Under the pieces are notes generated by a model. It did not search any database. It was not told where the DNA came from and worked only from the letters and a program-made list of their open reading frames with translations. Of a stretch of DNA of 7,679 nucleotides, positions 1 through 5,933 are shown piece after piece. The position numbers were made by a program, and so were the translations under genes. Source of the DNA: Planctomycetota bacterium (GTDB lineage Bacteria > Planctomycetota > Planctomycetia > Pirellulales > S012-138); NCBI GenBank assembly GCA_026982835.1, contig JALSGI010000923.1, forward strand, positions 1 to 7,679, read 5' to 3'. The first letter of the stretch is position 1, and each line of letters opens with the position of its first letter.

Positions 1-101
1 GGGGGATACGTCCCGCAACATGCGGGTTTGCCGGACCACGGCGTCTTTGGTAACCCTTGTGCTGATGGCCATTTCATCGCGCAGCAGTGAGGAAAACTTC
101 T

Positions 102-107
102 TATAAT
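102..107 (+). promoter_or_regulatory. Candidate -10 element upstream of the aminotransferase gene
   Basis: A perfect TATAAT hexamer sits in an AT-richer patch in otherwise GC-rich DNA, about 35 bp before the ATG at 142. Transcription would begin near 114 and give a short leader. No convincing -35 hexamer stands 16-18 bp upstream, and there is no TG extension, so the call rests on the -10 match and its position alone. Confidence 0.3.
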
Positions 108-141
108 CGTCCCCGATAACTTTTCGCTTTCCTCCTCCGAG

Positions 142-1461
142 ATGGCAAGCATGTGCAGCCCGTCGAAGCGGCGATACCAGCGTTCGGCCCAATTGTTCCG
201 CCGCGCCCAGGGGGTGCTGGCCGGGGGGGTGTCGAGCCAGTTTCGGGCTTACGGCTATCCCCACCCGCTGTTTTACACCCGCGGGGAAGGGGCCTGGATC
301 TGGGACGCCGACGGAAACCGCTACCTGGACTTTACGCTGAGCCAGGGACCGCTGATTCTGGGCCACAGCCCGCCGGAGCTGCTGGCTCGCGTGGCCCAGG
401 CCACGGCCCAAGGGCAAATCTACGCCGGCCAGCACGAAGCGGAGCTGGAGCTGGCCGAGCGGATTGCCCAGCTGGTCCCTGCCGCAGAGCTTCTTCGCTT
501 TTCGCTCTCCGGCAGCGAGGCGGTGCATGCGGCCATTCGGCTGGCTCGCGGGCTGACCGGTCGCCCCCTGGTGGCCAAGTTCGAGGGCCACTATCACGGC
601 TGGCTGGACAACGTGGCCTGGAGCATCACCGGCCGGGAGGAGGAGCTTGGGCCGCCGGAATCCCCCCGACCGGTCCCCTGGAGCCAAGGCGTGCTCCCCC
701 AGGAAGCGGAGCACCTGCTCCTCCTTCCCTGGAACCGCCCCGAGATCGTCGAACGCCTGCTCCGCCGGCATGGGGATCGCCTGGCCGCGGTGATCTGCGA
801 GCCGGTCATGTGCAACAACGGCTGTATCGTGCCCGAGCCGGGCTTCCTGGAGTTGCTGCGCCGGTTGTGCGACGAGCTGGGAGCGGTGTTGATCTTTGAT
901 GAGGTAATCACCGGGTTTCGCATCGATCTGGGCGGGGCGCAGCGGTTCTACGACGTGGTGCCCGACCTGGCCGTGTTCGGCAAGGCCCTGGCCAACGGGT
1001 TTCCCATCAGCGTGCTGGCGGGCAAGGCCCAGGTGATGGAACCCCTTGCCAGCGGAGCGGTCATCCATGCCGGGACGATGAACTCCGGCGTGCCCAGCGT
1101 GGCAGCGGCCCTGGCTACGCTGGATCAGTTGCAGCGGCAGCAAGTCCACGCCCGCTTGCACCAGCTGGGGCGGCAGTTGATGGACCTGCTGGCCGATGCG
1201 TCCCGGCGGGCCGGACACCCGCTGCTGCTCCAGGGGCCGGGACCGATGTTCCATGCCGGGTTCACCCCGTTGAAGCAGGTGCGCGACTACCGCGACACGT
1301 TGCAGTACGACACGGCCAAGTATGCCCGCTTCGTGGCCGGGATGCACGACCGGGGCGTGCGCCTGATCGGCCGCGGCATCTGGTACCTTTCGGCCGCCCA
1401 CACCCCGGAACACCTGGAACAAGCCGTGCAGGCGGCCTACGAAGTTTTGCGGCAGTTGTAA
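142..1461 (+). CDS. Class III PLP-dependent aminotransferase, GSA-aminomutase-like
   Basis: This 439-residue protein belongs to the fold-type I, class III aminotransferases, in the branch near glutamate-1-semialdehyde 2,1-aminomutase (often annotated 'aspartate aminotransferase family protein'). Visible marks, in order, are GGVSSQFR near residues 28-35, WDADGNRYLDF at 54-64, SGSEA at 123-127 (cofactor phosphate binding), GHYHGW at 149-154, IFDEVITGFR at 251-260 with D253 expected to contact the pyridine nitrogen, and FGKALANGFP at 279-288 with K281 as the Schiff-base lysine. AGTMNS at 310-315 matches the loop whose threonine binds phosphate from the partner subunit. All catalytic residues are present and the length is normal. 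It is unlikely to be true HemL: the canonical GSAM lysine region is GGGLP-like, whereas here it is ANGFP, and the partner gene is not a haem gene. The amine substrate is unknown. The ATG at 142 gives the longest frame. ATG 151 is an alternative, and neither has a clear Shine-Dalgarno. The M81 gene follows after 49 bp, probably co-transcribed. Confidence 0.9.
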   Translation: MASMCSPSKRRYQRSAQLFRRAQGVLAGGVSSQFRAYGYPHPLFYTRGEGAWIWDADGNRYLDFTLSQGPLILGHSPPELLARVAQATAQGQIYAGQHEAELELAERIAQLVPAAELLRFSLSGSEAVHAAIRLARGLTGRPLVAKFEGHYHGWLDNVAWSITGREEELGPPESPRPVPWSQGVLPQEAEHLLLLPWNRPEIVERLLRRHGDRLAAVICEPVMCNNGCIVPEPGFLELLRRLCDELGAVLIFDEVITGFRIDLGGAQRFYDVVPDLAVFGKALANGFPISVLAGKAQVMEPLASGAVIHAGTMNSGVPSVAAALATLDQLQRQQVHARLHQLGRQLMDLLADASRRAGHPLLLQGPGPMFHAGFTPLKQVRDYRDTLQYDTAKYARFVAGMHDRGVRLIGRGIWYLSAAHTPEHLEQAVQAAYEVLRQL

Positions 1462-1499
1462 CTTTCCTGCCCGTGCGTTGGTGCGGGCCTTTGCTAGCC

Positions 1500-1503
1500 G
1501 AGG
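1500..1503 (+). promoter_or_regulatory. Ribosome binding site of the M81 gene
   Basis: GAGG lies 7 bases before the ATG at 1511. It favours that codon over the in-frame TTG at 1478 and GTG at 1481, which would add 11 or 10 residues that do not look like part of the family. Confidence 0.5.
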
Positions 1504-1510
1504 TACATCC

Positions 1511-3043
1511 ATGTCGGCCCAGGCACAGCGCGTCGGCCCCCGGGTCCTGGTGGCCGGATTGTTTCACGAAACCCACACCTTCCTGGAGGAAACGACTCCG
1601 CTGGAACGGTTCCAGGTGCGAGTAGGCCAGGAAGTGCTGCAAGCCCACGGCGACGGCTCCCCCCTGGGAGCGGCCCTGGAGGCTGGCAGCCGCTTGGGCT
1701 GGCAGTGGGTTCCGGCGGTGGACCTTCGGGCCACGCCCAGCGGAACGGTACAGGACGACGTGCTGGAGTTCTTCTGGCAACAACTTCGCCGCACCGTGCA
1801 AACGGCCGGACCGCTGGACGGCGTGCTGCTGGTGCTGCACGGGGCGATGGCCTGCCAGAGCGTGCCCGATGTGGAAGGGGAGCTGCTTGCCCGAATCCGA
1901 CAGCTCCCTCCCTTGCAGCACCTGCCGGTGGTGGGCGTGCTGGACCTGCATGCCAACCACTCCCGCGAAATGGCCCTGGCCGCTACGGCCCTGGTGGCCT
2001 ATCGCCATAACCCGCACACGGATGCGGCCGAGACGGGCATTCGGGCCGTGGAGCTATTGCAGCGCATCTTCCGCACCGGGCGCAAGCCGCGCTATCTCTG
2101 GCACCCGACCCCCCTGGTGTGGCCCCCGACCGGCACCGGCACCGCCGATGATCCGATGCACACTCTGGCTCAATTGGCCCGAGAAGCCGAAGGCGACGGC
2201 TCCCTGCTGGCCGCGGTGAACGTGCTGGGCGGTTATTCGTTTGCCGACACCTACTGGACCGGAGTGAGTTTTTCGGCGGTGGTCTTCGGTGCCGAAGAGC
2301 CTGCCCGGGAGCTGCTTCACCGCCTGGCCCAAGCCGCCATCCGGCAACGCCACCGGGGCAACCAGGTTCCGCCGCCGCTGGAGGAGGTGATTCAGAAGAT
2401 TCTGGCCACGCCGGGCCGGCCGGTGCTGATCGTCGAACCCTCGGATAACATCGGCGGCGGCGCCCCGGGTAACAGCACGGCCGTGCTGCAAGCCTTGCTC
2501 CGGCACGGGGTGGAGGATGCGGCCGTGGTGATCAACCACCCGGAGGCCGTGGCCCAGTGCTGGAACTACCCGCCGGGCGAGCCGTTCAGCGTGCGGCTGG
2601 GTCCGGAGCCGGGGCCGCTTTCGGCCGGGCCGGTGACGCTGGAAGTGGAGCTGGTGCAACGCAGTCGCGGCCGCTTCCGCCTGGAGGACCCGCACAGCCA
2701 CCTGGCCTCGCTCGTGGGGCTGGAAGTGGATATGGGCCCCTGTGTGACGCTGCGGCACCGCGACGTGTGGATTCTGGTCACTTCGCGGAAAACACCGCCA
2801 TTCGACCTGGGCCAACTGCGCAGCCAGGGCATCGAGCCGACCCAGCGGCGGTTTGTCATCGTCAAGGCGGCGGTGGCCCATCGCCGGGCCTACGACCCGA
2901 TCGCCGCGGCCAGTTTCACCGTGGATACGCCCGGCCCCTGCTCCAGCCGCCTGGATCGGTTCCCCTTCCGGCGGATTCGCCGTCCGGTGTTCCCGCTGGA
3001 TGAGCCGGTGGAACTGGAACAGGCGTTTTCCTCCGCCGGGTGA
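1511..3043 (+). CDS. M81 family metallopeptidase (MlrC/microcystinase-like)
   Basis: This 510-residue protein has the two-part architecture of the MlrC family: an N-terminal M81 (DUF1485-type) domain and a C-terminal MlrC domain. The N-terminal part shows GLFHETHTF at residues 16-24, LVLHGAM at 107-113, VLDLHANHS at 143-151 and YRHNPHTDAAETG at 164-176. The His/Asp/Glu residues of these blocks are the conserved candidates for zinc binding and catalysis. The C-terminal part opens with EPSDNIGGGAPGNST at 309-323 and ends with the VKAAVAHRRAYDP block (451-463), a DTPG turn at 472-475 and RRPVFPLDEP at 490-499. The founding member, MlrC of Sphingomonas, hydrolyses linear microcystin peptides, but most relatives have no known substrate, so only a hydrolase role on a peptide or amide bond is claimed. 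There is no signal peptide, so a cytoplasmic location is expected. The start is placed at ATG 1511 behind GAGG. The upstream aminotransferase suggests that a hydrolysis product with an amino group is handled next. Confidence 0.9.
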   Translation: MSAQAQRVGPRVLVAGLFHETHTFLEETTPLERFQVRVGQEVLQAHGDGSPLGAALEAGSRLGWQWVPAVDLRATPSGTVQDDVLEFFWQQLRRTVQTAGPLDGVLLVLHGAMACQSVPDVEGELLARIRQLPPLQHLPVVGVLDLHANHSREMALAATALVAYRHNPHTDAAETGIRAVELLQRIFRTGRKPRYLWHPTPLVWPPTGTGTADDPMHTLAQLAREAEGDGSLLAAVNVLGGYSFADTYWTGVSFSAVVFGAEEPARELLHRLAQAAIRQRHRGNQVPPPLEEVIQKILATPGRPVLIVEPSDNIGGGAPGNSTAVLQALLRHGVEDAAVVINHPEAVAQCWNYPPGEPFSVRLGPEPGPLSAGPVTLEVELVQRSRGRFRLEDPHSHLASLVGLEVDMGPCVTLRHRDVWILVTSRKTPPFDLGQLRSQGIEPTQRRFVIVKAAVAHRRAYDPIAAASFTVDTPGPCSSRLDRFPFRRIRRPVFPLDEPVELEQAFSSAG

Positions 3044-3109
3044 GTAAGTGTTGCGTGCTACACGAGAGGGAGCGTTTCCAGTTCAAAAGCAAGCAGATTC
3101 TTGTCTGGC

Positions 3110-3287
3110 GAGCCCCGGGCTTCTCAGCCCCGGGGGGAGCCGAATAAACACCTGTGTGTCGATCTTCTCCGCCAGCTGAAGCTGGCGGCTCGCCGGTTGC
3201 AAGAATAAACGTTTTTTCTTGCATCGGAGCGGAAGCTCCCAGTGGCTGGCGGCCCTGCCGCCTCCCCGCACTGACGTGCGGGGCTCC
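3110..3287. repeat. Cluster of REP-like hairpins between convergent genes
   Basis: Five inverted repeats lie almost end to end. Hairpin A is 3113-3135 (arms CCCCGGGC and GCCCCGGGG, one bulged C, loop TTCTCA). B is 3169-3188 (CCGCCAGC/GCTGGCGG, loop TGAA). C is 3226-3239 (GGAGC/GCTCC, loop GGAA). D is 3248-3262 (GGCGGC/GCCGCC, loop CCT). E is 3264-3283 (CCCCGCAC/GTGCGGGG, loop TGAC). A, B and E share a pattern: GAGCC leads into the stem and the loop ends in TCA. A has it on the + strand, and B and E have it on the - strand. The 8-mer GAATAAAC recurs at 3142 and 3203. Opposed hairpins of this kind resemble REP/BIME elements. They sit where two convergent transcripts meet, so a role in 3'-end stability or termination is possible, although no hairpin is followed directly by a U-run. 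Together with the palindrome and heptamers listed separately, they fill most of the 299 bp between the genes; 3044-3109 shows nothing recognisable. Confidence 0.7.
3199..3222. repeat. Near-perfect 24 bp palindrome with a T tract
   Basis: Arms GCAAGAATAAAC (3199-3210) and GTTTTTTCTTGC (3211-3222) are reverse complements at 11 of 12 positions, with no spacer, around a central AAACGTTT. It is AT-rich inside a GC-rich hairpin cluster. It could be a protein-binding palindrome, or extrude as a hairpin that helps to end the convergent transcripts. It is not a textbook terminator, because the T6 run is inside the palindrome and not after it. Confidence 0.55.
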
Positions 3288-3288
3288 T

Positions 3289-3334
3289 CAAGACCCAAGA
3301 CCCACAACCCAAGACCCTCGCAAGCCGCAAGCCG
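3289..3334. repeat. Short tandem heptamer repeats
   Basis: Four heptamers run head to tail from 3289: CAAGACC, CAAGACC, CACAACC, CAAGACC. After four extra bases (CTCG) two copies of CAAGCCG follow (3321-3334). The array ends 8 bp before the isomerase stop codon. Heptameric short tandem repeats in intergenic DNA are known from cyanobacteria (the STRR family). Whether this one is related is not known. Confidence 0.65.
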
Positions 3335-3342
3335 AGCAGCAC

Positions 3343-4251
3343 TCAGCCGATGAGCGGTCGCAGCACGTTGCGCGCGATGCACAAGGAGTGCTTGCGGGCT
3401 TCCAGCGAATGCTCAAACGAGCGGTCCTCCACCTCAATGCACACCGGGCCCTGGTAGCCGATGTCGGTCAAGGCCGAAATCCACCGGCCCCAGTCCACCT
3501 CGCCCAGCCCGGGCAGCTTGGGCACGCTCCAGCCCAGGGAAAGAATCCCCCCCTGGTTCAACTTGGCCCGGTCGATCTTCATGTCCTTGGCGTGCGTGTG
3601 GAAGATGCGGTCCCGGAACTGGTAGATCGGCTCGATGTAATCCATCATCTGCCAGATCATGTGGGAGGGGTCGTAGTTGAGGCCGAAGTGGGGGCTGGGG
3701 ATCGTCTCGAACATCTGCTGCCAGATGCGCGGGCTGTAGGCCACGTTCTTGCCCGCTGGCCACTCGTCCAGGGTGAAGAGCATGGGGCAGTTCTCGATGC
3801 CGATCCGCACTTGGCGATCCTCGGCGTACTTGACGATGTCGGGCCAGATGTGGGCGAATCGCTTCAGGTTCTCCTCGGCCGGGAGGCGATGGTCGGCCCC
3901 GACGAACGTGTTGACCCGCTCCAGGCCCAGCAGCGCCGCAGCGTCGATCACCTTGAGCAGGTGGCTGCGGGCAAGCTCCGCTTCGTCGGCGTTGCCGGAA
4001 AGCGGGTTGGGATAGTAGCCCAGCCCCGAGATGGCCATCTGGTACTTCTGGCACAAGGCATTCACTTCGTCGGCCTTGGTCTGGGTGAAGTCGGTCACGT
4101 CCACGTGGGTCACGCCGGCGTAGCGGCGGTCGGCCCCGCCGGGAGGCCAGCACATCAGCTCCACGCAGTCGAACCCTTCCTGCTGGGCAAATTGCAGCAC
4201 TTCCTCCAGCGACAGATCGGGCAGGATGGCCGAAACGAATCCCAGTTGCAT
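3343..4251 (-). CDS. Sugar phosphate isomerase/epimerase (xylose isomerase-like TIM barrel)
   Basis: This 302-residue protein is of the AP endonuclease 2 / xylose isomerase-like TIM-barrel family, of usual length and predicted cytoplasmic. Family marks are the N-terminal strand MQLGFVSAIL, ELMCWPPG near 31-38 at the second strand, GIENCP at 151-156, LNYDPSHMIW at 191-200, FHTHAKD at 217-223, GLGEVDWGRW at 248-257 and CIEVED at 271-276. By family precedent the divalent metal is held by E153, D194, H220 and E273, with H197 close by, and all are present. These enzymes isomerise or epimerise sugars, sugar phosphates or inosose-type substrates. The sequence does not fix which, so no symbol is given. 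ATG 4251 is supported by AAGGAG six bases upstream. The gene lies 141 bp downstream of mgtE on the same strand and may be read through from it, but no function links them. Its stop falls just beyond the heptamer repeat. Confidence 0.88.
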   Translation of the reverse strand: MQLGFVSAILPDLSLEEVLQFAQQEGFDCVELMCWPPGGADRRYAGVTHVDVTDFTQTKADEVNALCQKYQMAISGLGYYPNPLSGNADEAELARSHLLKVIDAAALLGLERVNTFVGADHRLPAEENLKRFAHIWPDIVKYAEDRQVRIGIENCPMLFTLDEWPAGKNVAYSPRIWQQMFETIPSPHFGLNYDPSHMIWQMMDYIEPIYQFRDRIFHTHAKDMKIDRAKLNQGGILSLGWSVPKLPGLGEVDWGRWISALTDIGYQGPVCIEVEDRSFEHSLEARKHSLCIARNVLRPLIG

Positions 4252-4257
4252 GGCGGA

Positions 4258-4263
4258 CTCCTT
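4258..4263 (-). promoter_or_regulatory. Strong ribosome binding site of the isomerase gene
   Basis: Read on the - strand this is AAGGAG, six bases before the ATG. It is the best Shine-Dalgarno match in the window and fixes the isomerase start at 4251. The rest of the 141 bp gap to mgtE shows no convincing promoter; a small GC hairpin (CCGGG/CCCGG, 4377-4392) directly follows the mgtE stop but lacks a T tract. Confidence 0.6.
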
Positions 4264-4392
4264 GCATCAAAGGGACCAGCGCCAAGACCTTTCCCCTTGA
4301 GGGACGCCGGTAGCATATCGCCAATTGCGGCCAAGTGCCACGGGCCACCCCGGCTTGCTCCCAAGGTGCCGATCCCCCGGGCAGCCCCCCGG

Positions 4393-5760
4393 CTAGCTTC
4401 CCAGCAAAAACCGGCTGGCCATCCACAGGATGAGAAAAAACCCACACATGTCGGTAAGCGTGGTAAGCACCGGGCCGGAGGCCAGGGCCGGGTCCACCCG
4501 CAGCCGCCGCAGGGCAAGCGGCACCGTTCCCCCCAACACCACGGCCACCACGGTGTTCAGGGCCAAGGCCACGCCCACGATCAGCCCCAGGGCCGGATCG
4601 CCTTTCCAGAACCAGGCGATCCCCGCCACCAGCACGCCCAGGCCCAGGCCGTTGAGCAGGCCCACTTGAATCTCCTTCCAGGCCACGCGGAAAAAGTCGC
4701 CCGGGCGGATCAGCCCCAGGGCCAGCTCCCGCATCGACACGGCCACCGCCTGAAAGCCGGCGTTGCCGCCCATGTCGGAGATGATGGGCAGGAACACGGC
4801 CAGGGCCACCAGCTGACTCAGCGTGCTCTCGAACACGGCGATCACGCTGGCAGCCACCAGGTCCATCATCAAGTTGGTGCTCAGCAGGAAAAGACGCCGC
4901 AGGCTGCGCAGCCGAAGCGGCATCGAGCGCAGCTCCTCCCCGCCCAGGATGCCGGTGAACTTCATCAGCGTGCGCTGCGCGGCCTGTTCCAAGGCTTCTT
5001 CCACGTCCTCGTGGCACACCACGCCCACCAGGCGCCCCTGGTCGTCCACCACGGGAAAACCCCGAAACGGGTGCTGGTGGAATAGGTCGCGTAGTTCCTG
5101 AAGTGGGGTATCGACGCACACGTGCAGTGGATCGGGGATCATCAGTTCCCGGATCGGCGTTTGCAGCTCGGCCAGCACCAGGTCGCGCAGGCGCAGCACG
5201 CCCACCAGCTGCCCCTGGTCATCCACCACGTAGGTGTATTGCACGTCGTATTCCAGGTATCGCTGGCGGTTGGCCCGCAGGTCCTCCAGCACGTCCCCCA
5301 CGCGCCACTGTTCGGGGTAGGCCAGGTACTCGGAGATCATCAGCCCGCCGGCGGTGTCGGAGGCGTATTGGGCCAGGCGCCGGGCGTCGGCCGCTTCGGC
5401 CGGGTCCATGTGCTCCAGTACCTCGGCCGCCCGGCGAGGCGACATCCGTCCCAGCAGGTCGGCCTGCTCGTCGCTGGGCATGTGGTCCAGCACCTGGGCC
5501 GCGTCGTTGGGGGAGAGATTGTCCAGCAGCTCCGAGGCCTGCTCCTCGGAAAGCCCTTCCAGCAGGTCGCTTCCCTCCTCGGGCGAGAGGAGCTGAAACA
5601 GCCGCTCCTGCTCCTCGTCGCTCAAGCGATCCAGCAGCCAGGGGACATCACCTGCGGGAAGCTGTTGGAGCAGTTGTTCCAGCTCCTCGGCCTTGCGCTG
5701 TTTCAGCAGCGTGCGTAGGCGTTCCAGATGATCTTCCAGCAGGTGATGCGCGGGGGCCAT
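4393..5760 (-). CDS. mgtE: Magnesium transporter MgtE
   Basis: This 455-residue protein has the full MgtE layout and normal length. Residues about 5-128 form the acidic helical N domain, made of repeated LSPEE/LSEEQ/MSPRRAAEVLEHMDPAEAAD-type units that in MgtE sense cytosolic Mg2+. Residues about 135-260 are a pair of CBS domains, with VVDDQGQLVGVLRLRDL (178-194) and VVDDQGRLVGVVCHED (237-252). A linking plug helix follows at about 262-285. The C-terminal membrane domain (about 288-453) has five expected helices, with the signature FLPIISDMGGNAGFQ at 323-337 and DPALASGPVLTTLTD at 423-437. D437 is the counterpart of the pore aspartate of Thermus thermophilus MgtE (D432). The protein is an inner-membrane Mg2+ channel that closes when cytosolic Mg2+ binds the N and CBS domains. 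The reading frame stays open to 5946, but that 62-residue extension is Cys/Arg/Pro-rich, is not part of the family, runs over the promoter region and overlaps recG. ATG 5760 is therefore chosen, although its purine-rich AAAGG is a distant 12 bases away. Confidence 0.93.
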   Translation of the reverse strand: MAPAHHLLEDHLERLRTLLKQRKAEELEQLLQQLPAGDVPWLLDRLSDEEQERLFQLLSPEEGSDLLEGLSEEQASELLDNLSPNDAAQVLDHMPSDEQADLLGRMSPRRAAEVLEHMDPAEAADARRLAQYASDTAGGLMISEYLAYPEQWRVGDVLEDLRANRQRYLEYDVQYTYVVDDQGQLVGVLRLRDLVLAELQTPIRELMIPDPLHVCVDTPLQELRDLFHQHPFRGFPVVDDQGRLVGVVCHEDVEEALEQAAQRTLMKFTGILGGEELRSMPLRLRSLRRLFLLSTNLMMDLVAASVIAVFESTLSQLVALAVFLPIISDMGGNAGFQAVAVSMRELALGLIRPGDFFRVAWKEIQVGLLNGLGLGVLVAGIAWFWKGDPALGLIVGVALALNTVVAVVLGGTVPLALRRLRVDPALASGPVLTTLTDMCGFFLILWMASRFLLGS

Positions 5761-5826
5761 GAGCCGACGAGGCCTTTCTTTAGCAGGGGGAGAGAGCGTA
5801 GGGAGAAAAGCAAAAACTGCCAGCCC

Positions 5827-5832
5827 ATTATA
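5827..5832 (-). promoter_or_regulatory. Candidate -10 element of the mgtE promoter
   Basis: On the - strand this is a perfect TATAAT, about 67 bp before the mgtE ATG at 5760, giving a leader of roughly 60 nt. No good -35 hexamer is found at the usual spacing. Its position inside the spurious N-terminal extension of the long mgtE frame supports the shorter start. The leader is too short for a magnesium (M-box) riboswitch. Confidence 0.4.
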
Positions 5833-5933
5833 CGAGTCAGGGCAAGCCCCGCAGGATGGAGATGCAAGACGAACCGCGACCATTACCCTACAATGAAAGC
5901 AAACTACCCTTGTGCCGGGGGGCCGCTTTGCTG

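Noticed and set aside
1..141. Possible gene fragments at the left edge: a + frame ending at TGA 88-90, another ending at TAA 104-106, and a - strand frame from ATG 70-72 running off the edge
   Set aside because: All are under 35 codons, none has a recognisable motif or strong codon bias, and they compete with each other, so none can be supported.
1262..2017. A 251-codon - strand frame opposite the aminotransferase-M81 junction
   Set aside because: It is antisense to conserved coding sequence of both genes and has no domain signature.
3044..3342. Classical rho-independent terminator for the convergent genes
   Set aside because: Many stems are present but none is followed at once by a T tract on either strand. 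The only T6 run lies inside a palindrome.
3154..5085. A 643-codon + strand open frame covering the isomerase gene and half of mgtE
   Set aside because: It is antisense to two genes with clear family motifs, its product is His/Gln/Pro/Arg-rich with no domain, and its first part is the translated hairpin repeat. High GC content readily creates such frames.
3434..5119. A 561-codon - strand frame overlapping the isomerase and mgtE in another frame
   Set aside because: It is a shadow of the real genes on the same strand, Gly/Arg/Pro-rich with no recognisable motif.
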